From positions 1 through 64,000 of IMG/VR virus record IMGVR_UViG_3300025141_013870: a DNA stretch of 64,000 nt; one strand, 5' to 3'. The notes beneath the pieces are model-generated. The model saw only the letters and a program-made list of their open reading frames with translations. It had not been told where the DNA came from and searched no databases. Of this stretch, positions 48,654 through 56,006 are shown piece by piece. Positions within the stretch are counted from its first letter, which is position 1, and each line of letters starts with the position of its first letter. Source of the DNA: a virus. Made by a program: the position numbers and the translations under genes.

Positions 48654-49844
48654 ATGCACATTGTAGTATCTAAAAATACACTTGGAACTGATGATAATCT
48701 TGTATATGATGGAAAAAACTTTCACTGGAGCAAGTCAGCTCCACTAGATTCATGGAAACTAGGGTTTGACGATGAGATTAAAGATATTTCAATTATTGCA
48801 TCTGCAATTGGTGAGTCACTTTTAACATTTGACTCGACACCCGGCGGCAAAGCTGCTCGGTTTGTGTATGGAGACGCAACAATACCGTGGGCGTATGTAT
48901 TGCCTCGAGATGTATTTCAAAAGCAGCTGATACGGCTTCTAGATCAGCTCTGGTTGATTCTTAATGATGAATCCAACGGTTACTATATGGATCAGTTTTT
49001 GATTAACAGAGAGGTTCTTATGTCACTTTCTCCTCCAAGGGTAGATCTAAGAAAAGCAAACAATATAATCAATCGTGATGATAGCCCAAAGGCCCTAGAG
49101 ATAGAAAGGTTTTTACCAATATCAGGAGAAATAGCGCCAAAGACGACGTATAGCCAGACTGGATCAGTGACAGGCAGATTAACTGTTAAATCTGGCCCAA
49201 ATATCCTTACACTTAAGAAGGAATATAGAAAAATATTAAAATCTAGATTCAAAGGCGGAAAGATAATTCAGATAGATATTTCATCTCTTGAGCCAAGGAT
49301 AGCGCTTGCTATCGCAGAAAAAGCAGCCCCTCTCGATATATACGACCATATAGGAAATACAGTTCTTGAGAAAAACCTTTCTAGAGATGAGGTAAAGATA
49401 GCTGTCTTTAACTGCATATATGGAGGATCTGAGTGGTCTCTTTCACAACGTCTCCCTAAATGTCTTGATGCCAAGTCAATCATGTCATCAATTATAAAAT
49501 ATTTTAAAATAGACAGCTTAAAGACAAAGCTAGAAAAAGAAGCAAACAGCAGCGGATTTATTGAAAACTTATACGGTAGACGAATTGATTCAAATAGTGC
49601 AGTTGTAAATCACTATCTACAATCCTCTGGAGTTGATGTATCTTTTAACGTTTTCTCACAATTAATTAAAAAAATTGCAGATAAAGATGTGGGATTTTAT
49701 CCCATTTATATCATTCATGATGCCATAGTTGCAGACATATCAAAAGACTCATACAGAGAAATCAAAGAGATCTGCTCAGAAGGCTTTAACATTGACAAAC
49801 TGGATTGTAAATTTCCAGTCAAAATTGAAATCATTAAGGAGTAA
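48654..49844 (+). CDS. polA: Short family A DNA polymerase (no exonuclease domain)
   Basis: 396 residues from ATG 48654; an in-frame GTG at 48618 would add 12 residues. Polymerase motifs: TGRLTVKSGPNI; motif A IDISSLEPRIA (Asp 208); O-helix motif B RDEVKIAVFNCIYG (Arg 244, Lys 248, Phe 252, Tyr 256); NLYGRRI; and motif C IHDAIV (His 355, Asp 356). There is no 3'-5' exonuclease domain, unlike most phage PolA proteins of 600-800 residues, and motif C has Ala where Glu is usual (HDE). Phe at the position equal to E. coli 762 is compatible with a lytic lifestyle. It may work with an exonuclease encoded elsewhere. Confidence 0.88.
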   Translation: MHIVVSKNTLGTDDNLVYDGKNFHWSKSAPLDSWKLGFDDEIKDISIIASAIGESLLTFDSTPGGKAARFVYGDATIPWAYVLPRDVFQKQLIRLLDQLWLILNDESNGYYMDQFLINREVLMSLSPPRVDLRKANNIINRDDSPKALEIERFLPISGEIAPKTTYSQTGSVTGRLTVKSGPNILTLKKEYRKILKSRFKGGKIIQIDISSLEPRIALAIAEKAAPLDIYDHIGNTVLEKNLSRDEVKIAVFNCIYGGSEWSLSQRLPKCLDAKSIMSSIIKYFKIDSLKTKLEKEANSSGFIENLYGRRIDSNSAVVNHYLQSSGVDVSFNVFSQLIKKIADKDVGFYPIYIIHDAIVADISKDSYREIKEICSEGFNIDKLDCKFPVKIEIIKE

Positions 49845-49846
49845 AA

Positions 49847-50428
49847 ATGTCAATATCTTTAGAAAAATTAGAAAAAAACTGGGAGACCTTTCAAAGTCTC
49901 ATAATAAAATCTTGTGGTGATTCGGGAGAGAAGCTTCTTAGTGAGCTTGGTGAAAGAATGATAATGTGTCCTTCATCTATGAAATTAGATCAGCACGGAG
50001 CATATCCCGGAGGAATGATCAAGCATGTTCTTGACGTGACAATGCAAATGAGAAATTTAAATGAGTCTGTTGGTCTATGCAAAGATCCTATGTCTATTCT
50101 TAAGGTAGGCCTTTTACATGATCTAGGGAAGGTAGGAGATGAAAGTTCTGACCTGTTTCTAGAGCAAGATTCAGAGTGGCATCGCGATAAACTGGGTCAG
50201 ATGTATAAGTACAACGAAAACCTTAGAAAGATGTCAATTTCTCATAGAACGCTATGTCTTCTTCAAAAATATGGCATACCTCTTTCACAAGACGAGTGGA
50301 TATCAATTCAGCTTTCGCAAGGGTCTCATTTTGAAGAAAATAGATTCTATGTAGGACATGAACCTTCACTTGGAATACTTTTACAGCAGTCTAAATCTCT
50401 AGTCATACACAAAGAAAAAAATCTATAA
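49847..50428 (+). CDS. HD-domain phosphohydrolase
   Basis: 193 residues. HD superfamily metal site: GGMIKHVLDVT with His 60, then GLLHDLGKVGD with His 91-Asp 92. HD proteins hydrolyse phosphate esters, often of nucleotides, so a dNTP/dNMP phosphatase or a nucleotide-signal hydrolase is plausible; the substrate cannot be read from sequence. It starts two bases after the DNA polymerase gene, with an AAGGAG site that overlaps the polymerase stop, so translation of the two is coupled. Confidence 0.75.
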   Translation: MSISLEKLEKNWETFQSLIIKSCGDSGEKLLSELGERMIMCPSSMKLDQHGAYPGGMIKHVLDVTMQMRNLNESVGLCKDPMSILKVGLLHDLGKVGDESSDLFLEQDSEWHRDKLGQMYKYNENLRKMSISHRTLCLLQKYGIPLSQDEWISIQLSQGSHFEENRFYVGHEPSLGILLQQSKSLVIHKEKNL

Positions 50429-50473
50429 TAAGCACCGGTATGTAATTACTTTGTTCACATAGTTATTACTAAC

Positions 50474-51199
50474 ATGGCACGTTTAAAATCTAAACAATTT
50501 AAGAAAAAATATGCTACCACGATGGATAACATACCTGAAAAGGGTGTTTGGTCAGGTAGGGGAATTGGAATTCCTGCGGCTGGAGCCATCGGCGGCGGAG
50601 ATGACTATAAGCAAAAGATAGGAAGAGGAAAGCTACCTGACTTTAGAACTGGAAGACCCACGCAGGGTGCAGATTCTACATTTTCATCATATCTTGCAAG
50701 GGTGAATACTGGATATGATGACTATGATAAGTCTATTGAATATATGCCAATGTTTCCTGAGCAAGAACCTGAGTTAGAAGATACTTATTATGGAGATGAT
50801 GATGATATTTCTAGAAATAGAAAGCTTCCAAAAGATTTTAAGGTTTCAAGACCCAGGATAAAAGGACTTAAAGAGATGAGTTTTGATGATGAAAGTCTAG
50901 ATGAAATTATGGCATTCATTCAGGAATCTATATATCCTGACTATGAATCATACCACCCTCCTCTTCCAGCGGGATATGAATACAGAGGAGTTCCAACTGT
51001 AGTTTCTAAAGATTCTGAAAAAGATGATTTTGATGTGCTAGAGGATTATGGTGATACAGCTGTTTCTTATAAGGCAGACGGCGGAGTTACAACGTATCAA
51101 GATAGAAACAAGCTTGTCAAAGAGATGGCACTTAGAAGAATTATCAGAGAGGATATTGCAGCTATATTTGAATCGAGCACAAAAAAAAACAGGTACTAG
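50474..51199 (+). CDS. Hypothetical protein with candidate -1 frameshift extension
   Basis: 241 residues as an ordinary reading frame. Gly/Arg-rich N-terminus (SGRGIGIPAAGAIGGGDD), an acidic middle (EDTYYGDDDDIS), and a C-terminal amphipathic helix (MALRRIIREDIAAIFE) related to those of several other genes here. The last codons enter A9C at 51181-51190. A -1 shift at AAAAAAC (51184-51190) reads on into the downstream frame for 93 more codons to 51468 and gives a 331-residue protein with an acidic linker and basic tail. No ribosome site is seen before the ATG. Function unknown. Confidence 0.55.
   Translation: MARLKSKQFKKKYATTMDNIPEKGVWSGRGIGIPAAGAIGGGDDYKQKIGRGKLPDFRTGRPTQGADSTFSSYLARVNTGYDDYDKSIEYMPMFPEQEPELEDTYYGDDDDISRNRKLPKDFKVSRPRIKGLKEMSFDDESLDEIMAFIQESIYPDYESYHPPLPAGYEYRGVPTVVSKDSEKDDFDVLEDYGDTAVSYKADGGVTTYQDRNKLVKEMALRRIIREDIAAIFESSTKKNRY
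51181..51190 (+). promoter_or_regulatory. A9C slippery sequence, candidate -1 frameshift site
   Basis: Nine A then C. In the zero frame it reads ACA AAA AAA AAC, so the heptamer A AAA AAC at 51184-51190 fits the X XXY YYZ rule for -1 frameshifting. The zero frame stops only three codons later (TAG 51197). Homopolymer sequencing or assembly error is the main alternative. Confidence 0.5.
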
Positions 51200-51285
51200 A
51201 TAGTATAGATGATAACGATGAAGACGAAAGAGAAGATGAGCAATCAACCCTCGCAGGAGGAAGCATCACAGGCTGGACAGGTCCG

Positions 51286-51468
51286 ATGGGATCTGGTCCA
51301 AATTATACAAAGCTCGCTCAGCAAAATGCTAAATTTTTTGGCGGCGGGAGTCTCGTTAATCCAGGAGAACCTGCACGGATTGTTAAACGTGCAAAGGAAT
51401 TTGCAACCGGTGCGGCTGGATTCAAATCGAAAAAGAAAAGAATTAAAAAAAAGAAATCTAAGAAATAA
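51286..51468 (+). CDS. Downstream part of the frameshifted protein, or small basic gene
   Basis: If read alone this is a 60-residue Gly/Lys-rich protein (GSGPNYTKLAQQNAKFFGGG, then a poly-Lys tail KSKKKRIKKKKSKK). The same frame is open upstream to the A9C site and encodes a plausible acidic linker (DSIDDNDEDEREDEQSTLAG), which favours its being the C-terminal part of the gene at 50474 rather than an independent gene. The ATG has only a weak CAGG before it. The basic tail could bind DNA or RNA. Function unknown. Confidence 0.45.
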   Translation: MGSGPNYTKLAQQNAKFFGGGSLVNPGEPARIVKRAKEFATGAAGFKSKKKRIKKKKSKK

Positions 51469-51484
51469 TTTTTGAACATTAGAA

Positions 51485-51520
51485 TATAATAAGTTAAACT
51501 TACCTGTGCTTGGTGCACAG
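51485..51520 (+). promoter_or_regulatory. Candidate -10 box and leader hairpin of ssb gene
   Basis: A perfect TATAAT at 51485-51490 is followed by a hairpin CTGTGC / GCACAG (51504-51509 with 51515-51520) whose loop TTGGT can pair with ATCAA at 51531-51535 to form a pseudoknot. T4 gene 32 is known to be autoregulated through a leader pseudoknot, so this may be an SSB operator. No good -35 box. Confidence 0.35.
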
Positions 51521-51570
51521 AATAAAACAAATCAAATTGAACATTACAAACTAAAAAATTGGAGGTTAAG

Positions 51571-52347
51571 ATGGCAGTTGATTTTGATGCAATTCGCAAG
51601 AAGCTAGATCGATTAAGTGGGAATAACAGGAATCGATCGGTGATGTGGCGACCAACGGAGGGAGAGGAACATACAGTTCGACTTCTTTCCTTTCCGGATA
51701 ATGATGGTCAGCCATTTAAGGAACTTTGGTTCTACTATAACATTGGAAAGGAGAGAGGACTTCTAGCTCCAAATCAGTTTGGAGATCCTGATCCTATTCA
51801 AGAGCTCATTACAAAACTTCGCGAGGAAGGTTCTAAGGAGTCTTATGAGCTTGCGAAGAAGCTATATCCGAAGATGCGGACATACGCTCCTGTGATCGTA
51901 CGAGGCGAGGAAGATAAAGGTGTCCAGGTCTGGGGATTTGGAAAGATGGTGTATCAAGCACTATTGGGACTTATGCTTGATGAAGACTACGGAGATATCA
52001 CTGATCCTCTCAGCGGTCGTGACGTGAAGGTGGTTTGCTCAAAGCAGCCAGGAAAGATGTGGGCAATGACAGAAGTTAGGCCGAGAGGAAAACAGTCAAA
52101 GTTGACTGATAATGCCAAGGAGGCAACTGAGTGGCGAGATTCCATACCTAATCTTGATGATATTTTCCAATGCAAGAGCTATGATGAACTCTCAAAGATC
52201 ATAAATGACTGGCTCGGAGGGGAAGACAATGCCTCAGATACAGCTCCTAGCTCATCTGGAGTATCTTCAACTGAATCTGATCAATCTGGAACAGCGTCTG
52301 GGTACAAGAGCATCGATGATGCCTTTGCAGATCTTATGTCTGATTGA
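51571..52347 (+). CDS. Single-stranded DNA-binding protein (gp32-like)
   Basis: 258 residues from ATG 51571, chosen over an upstream TTG because GGAGG lies at 51561-51565. N-terminal motif FDAIRKKLDRLSGNN (the basic LAST-like region), then an OB fold with PDNDGQPFKELWFYYN and VQVWGFGKMVYQAL, and a Ser-rich linker ending in the acidic tip SIDDAFADLMSD that recruits partner proteins in the T4 gp32 family. It coats ssDNA for UvsX, helicase and primase. T4 gp32's Cys/His zinc ligands are not conserved here. A terminator follows. Confidence 0.85.
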   Translation: MAVDFDAIRKKLDRLSGNNRNRSVMWRPTEGEEHTVRLLSFPDNDGQPFKELWFYYNIGKERGLLAPNQFGDPDPIQELITKLREEGSKESYELAKKLYPKMRTYAPVIVRGEEDKGVQVWGFGKMVYQALLGLMLDEDYGDITDPLSGRDVKVVCSKQPGKMWAMTEVRPRGKQSKLTDNAKEATEWRDSIPNLDDIFQCKSYDELSKIINDWLGGEDNASDTAPSSSGVSSTESDQSGTASGYKSIDDAFADLMSD

Positions 52348-52374
52348 TAGAAGCGATCTATCTTTATAAATTTA

Positions 52375-52402
52375 TCAAGGGACGATTCGTCCCTTGATTT
52401 TT
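52375..52402 (+). terminator. Rho-independent terminator after ssb
   Basis: Perfect 10-bp stem TCAAGGGACG / CGTCCCTTGA (52375-52384 with 52388-52397), three-base loop ATT, then five T. It separates the ssb unit from uvsX. Confidence 0.93.
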
Positions 52403-52459
52403 ATAAAATGTAATTGAACATCACAGCAAAGTTTTAGTACCTTATATTAAAGGTAAATT

Positions 52460-53623
52460 ATGTCAAAAAAAAATAATGAAATAGAGGACTTTACATCTGA
52501 ACTGATATCTTCACTAAACAAGGAGCACGGATCAAGAGTTGCATATAATCTTAGTCAAGATGAATCGCCCACGCACGTAAAGCGATGGATATCAACTGGA
52601 TCAAAATTATTAGATTATATTTGCTCTAATAGAAGAAATGGTGGACTTCCTGAAGGAAGAATAGTAGAGATATTTGGTCCACCATCTATTGGAAAGTCGC
52701 ACATAGCAACACAAATAGCGAGATCTACCCAGAAAATGGGAGGAATAGCTGTCTACATAGATACAGAAAACGCAACATCAGTGGAAAATCTACAAATGCT
52801 GGGAGTTGATGTATCTAATAGATTCGTGTACGTAGACACACATTGTACAGAAGAGGTTTTTAAGGTAGCAGAATCTGTGATTCTTAAGTCAAAAGGAATG
52901 CACAAGGATGTTCCTGTTACTATCATTTGGGATTCTGTGGCAGCATCGTCACCTAAGGCAGAACTTCTTGGGGATTATGATAAGGAATCTATTGGCCTTC
53001 AAGCAAGATCAATATCTAAAGGCATGAGAAAGATAACAGGTGTTATTGGCGATCAATGTGTTTTATTTGTGATATTAAATCAAACAAGAATGAAGATAGG
53101 TGTGATGTTTGGTGATCCAACAACTACACCTGGCGGCAAGGCGATTCCATTTCATGCATCTACAAGAATAAAGCTAGGAGCTGGACAGCAGATAAAGGAT
53201 GGTGATGATGTGATTGGAATTCACGTTTCAGCAAAGACTATCAAGAACAAGGTAGCTGCACCTTTTAGAACTGCTAATTTCGAGATTCACTTTGGAGTCG
53301 GAATAAAAGAGCACGAGCAGATCTTTGATCTTTTGAGAAAGCACGGTCCAGAAACTTTGAACAATAAGGAGATATCTCTTTCAGGAACCGGAGCGTGGAA
53401 AACACTTAATGTTGTAGATACAAATACTGGCGAGATTATAATAGAAAAGAAATTTAGAAAAAATGAATTTTATCAGATATTAGAGAGCGATGAATACGGA
53501 AAATATATAGATGACTTTTTAGAGATGGCTATGGTGAAGAAATTTGCATCTGAACCTCCTGACATAGATAACGAATCATATATAGAGATCGAAGCCCTAT
53601 CTGATAGTTTGAGAGGAGACTAG
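52460..53623 (+). CDS. uvsX: UvsX/RecA-like recombinase
   Basis: 387 residues. UvsX features: KRWISTGSKLLDYICSNR, Walker A GPPSIGKSH near residue 75, Walker B VTIIWDSVAASSP near residue 155, and the loop region LNQTRMKIGVMFGDPTTTPG followed by KAIPFHASTRIKL. It forms filaments on ssDNA coated by the gp32-like protein and drives recombination-dependent replication with the Mre11-Rad50 fusion. T4 UvsX has 391 residues, so this is full length. AAAGGT ribosome site. It opens the transcript after the terminator. Confidence 0.93.
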   Translation: MSKKNNEIEDFTSELISSLNKEHGSRVAYNLSQDESPTHVKRWISTGSKLLDYICSNRRNGGLPEGRIVEIFGPPSIGKSHIATQIARSTQKMGGIAVYIDTENATSVENLQMLGVDVSNRFVYVDTHCTEEVFKVAESVILKSKGMHKDVPVTIIWDSVAASSPKAELLGDYDKESIGLQARSISKGMRKITGVIGDQCVLFVILNQTRMKIGVMFGDPTTTPGGKAIPFHASTRIKLGAGQQIKDGDDVIGIHVSAKTIKNKVAAPFRTANFEIHFGVGIKEHEQIFDLLRKHGPETLNNKEISLSGTGAWKTLNVVDTNTGEIIIEKKFRKNEFYQILESDEYGKYIDDFLEMAMVKKFASEPPDIDNESYIEIEALSDSLRGD

Positions 53624-53630
53624 ACTGAAA

Positions 53631-54593
53631 GTGAATAAAACAAATTGCGAGTTTGTCTTATTAGTTGATGGGTTGAATTTGTTTACAAGACACTTTGTAG
53701 CGCATCCCGCAACAGCTTCAACTGGAGAACATGTCGGCGGAATAGTTGGATTCCTATACGCTATTATTGAATTTGCAGAGAGGTTTAAGCCCAATCAGAT
53801 TTTTGTGGTATGGGAAGGCGGCGGCTCATCTCGAAGAAGATCCATCTATAGCGAATATAAACAAAAGAGAAGGCCAGAAAAATTAAATAGATTCTATGAT
53901 GATGACATTCCCGATACAATTGAGAATAGAAATAACCAGATATCAACAATAGTTGATATTCTTAAACAGTCTCCAGTTAACCAGATTTATGTTCCAGATT
54001 GTGAAGCAGATGATGTGATAGGGTATCTCTGCAAGTATAGATTTAAAAACAATAGAAAGCTAGTAGTTTCTTCTGATAAGGATTTTTATCAACTTTTAGA
54101 TAGTAATACGATAATATATTCTCCAACATGGAAGAAGCTTGTTACATCAAAAGATGTCGTAGAGAAGTTTGGAATATCACCTGAAAACTTTTGTTTGGCA
54201 AAATCTATTTGTGGTGATGCATCTGACAATATCAATGGTGTAAAAAATGTTGGATTTAAAACTTTATCAAAAAGATTTCCAGATTTTTCAAAAAGAACGC
54301 CACTCATGATACAGGACATAGTAGATTTGTGCGATGACATGATCAAAGAGGGCGTAAAGCTAAAAGCCATCACTAACATATCAGAGTCAAAAGATCTAAT
54401 TAAGAGAAATTGGAAATTGATCTATCTAGATACAATAAGCTTATCATCAGATCAAATTTCTAAAATAAACTATTTGATTGATAATTTATGTGTCTCTAGA
54501 GATAAAGTTACTATGATGAGAATTTTCATAAGAGAAGGAATTCAAACATTCAATGTGGATAGATTTTTTCTATCTTTAAATCATATTAGGTAG
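53631..54593 (+). CDS. FEN-type 5'-3' exonuclease (T4 RNase H-like)
   Basis: 320 residues from GTG 53631. Metal-binding motifs of the 5' nuclease family: LLVDGLNLF (Asp 13), VVWEGGGSSRRR, YVPDCEADDVIGYL, VVSSDKDFYQLL, and CGDASDNINGVKNVG, the helix-hairpin-helix region. It removes RNA primers and flaps. Such a domain is usually fused to PolA in bacteria, but in this phage it is a separate gene. It clusters with UvsX and helicase. The AGGAG upstream is 12 bases away, so the start is uncertain by a few codons. Confidence 0.85.
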   Translation: MNKTNCEFVLLVDGLNLFTRHFVAHPATASTGEHVGGIVGFLYAIIEFAERFKPNQIFVVWEGGGSSRRRSIYSEYKQKRRPEKLNRFYDDDIPDTIENRNNQISTIVDILKQSPVNQIYVPDCEADDVIGYLCKYRFKNNRKLVVSSDKDFYQLLDSNTIIYSPTWKKLVTSKDVVEKFGISPENFCLAKSICGDASDNINGVKNVGFKTLSKRFPDFSKRTPLMIQDIVDLCDDMIKEGVKLKAITNISESKDLIKRNWKLIYLDTISLSSDQISKINYLIDNLCVSRDKVTMMRIFIREGIQTFNVDRFFLSLNHIR

Positions 54594-54596
54594 GGT

Positions 54597-55985
54597 ATGA
54601 GCGAGACAACATCACATTTCAGTAGATATGGAAAGTCCTTTCAGGAAAAGATTTTCCAAGCATTTATCACAGATCAAAACTGGGCAGCACAAATGACAGA
54701 GGTGATGGACTCTTCATTTTTTGAACAGAAATATTTACAATATTTATCTAAAAAATATTTTGATTATTACTGTAAATACAAGTCATTTCCAACTCTTCCG
54801 CTATTGATAACAATAATAAGAGATGACCTTAGAGAGGGAAGTGACATTATCTTAAGAGATCAAATTATTGAGTTTCTTCATAGAATTAAGGTAAATCCTG
54901 ATGTGGGAGATCTTGAATTTGTTAAAGAGAAGTCACTTGATTTTTGTAAAAAACAAGCTCTTAAAAATGCCCTTGAGGTATCTGTTGATTTGATAGCAAC
55001 AGAGAAATATGAGTCAGTCATAGAAGTTATGAAAGATGCCATATGCAAAGGGATGCCTTCATCTATTGGTCATAACTTTTTTGAGGATTATGAATCACGA
55101 TTTACGAGATTTAGTCGTGTCACTTGCCCAACTGGGATACCAGAAATAGATAAAAAAGATATATTAAATGGCGGTCTCGGAAGAGGCGAGATAGGTGTCA
55201 TAACTGCTCCCACAGGTGTCGGGAAATCTCATTTTTTGGTTCATGTTGGATCTGAGGCACTAAGAGTTGGTAAAAATGTCATACATTATACGTTTGAACT
55301 ATCAGAGAGAGCTGCAGGATTAAGATATGATAGTAATCTTTGCGACATACCCAGCAATGAAGTGATAGATAGAAAGGATGAGGTCTTAAAAAAGTATGAT
55401 GATTCAGATTTTGGAAGGCTTATTATCAAGGAGTACCCTACTGGATCTGCTACAGTTACAACTATTAGAAATCACATTGAAAAACTTTTACTCAAGTCTT
55501 TTGTTCCCAGCTTGATAATTATTGATTATGCAGATATCATGCGATCATCAAGAAAATATGACTCTCTTCGTCACGAGCTAAAGTTAATTTATGAGGAATT
55601 GAGGAATCTCTCTATGGATATGAATATACCAATCTGGACAGCAAGTCAGGCGAATAGAGATGCAGCAAATGCGTCAGTTGTCGGATTAGAAAATATGGCA
55701 GAGGCGTACGGGAAAGCAATGGTGGCAGATGTAGTTTTATCGTTATCTAGAAAACCTATGGAAAAAGCATCTGGCTGCGGAAGGTTGTTTGTTGCCAAGA
55801 ATAGAGCAGGAAGAGATGGAATACTTTTTCCTATTCACCTAGATACAGCAAGGTCAAAAATCTATGTTGTAGAAAATGGTGATGAGATGTCATTAAGCGA
55901 TGTTGTCAAAACTGACGCTAATGCCATGAAAAATCTTTTAAAGCAGAAGTGGAAAGAAGTTAACGGTGACAGCCGCACGCAGTAA
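54597..55985 (+). CDS. Replicative DNA helicase (gp41/DnaB-like)
   Basis: 462 residues. N-terminal helical domain, then a RecA-like helicase core: Walker A APTGVGKSH near residue 205, FELSERAAGLRYDSNL (DnaB motif H1a region), Walker B SLIIIDYADIMRSS near residue 310, and TASQANRDAANASVVGLENM. It unwinds the fork with the primase at 9861. Size matches T4 gp41 (475 residues). It follows the FEN gene by three bases in a closely packed DNA replication cluster. Confidence 0.9.
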   Translation: MSETTSHFSRYGKSFQEKIFQAFITDQNWAAQMTEVMDSSFFEQKYLQYLSKKYFDYYCKYKSFPTLPLLITIIRDDLREGSDIILRDQIIEFLHRIKVNPDVGDLEFVKEKSLDFCKKQALKNALEVSVDLIATEKYESVIEVMKDAICKGMPSSIGHNFFEDYESRFTRFSRVTCPTGIPEIDKKDILNGGLGRGEIGVITAPTGVGKSHFLVHVGSEALRVGKNVIHYTFELSERAAGLRYDSNLCDIPSNEVIDRKDEVLKKYDDSDFGRLIIKEYPTGSATVTTIRNHIEKLLLKSFVPSLIIIDYADIMRSSRKYDSLRHELKLIYEELRNLSMDMNIPIWTASQANRDAANASVVGLENMAEAYGKAMVADVVLSLSRKPMEKASGCGRLFVAKNRAGRDGILFPIHLDTARSKIYVVENGDEMSLSDVVKTDANAMKNLLKQKWKEVNGDSRTQ

Positions 55986-56006
55986 AAATTATTATCGGAG
56001 AATTTT

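Noticed and set aside
51209-51475. 88-codon frame after the gene at 50474
   Set aside because: Its translation is Gln/Leu/Arg-rich and unlike a domain, while the -1 frame in the same stretch gives a coherent protein continuation.
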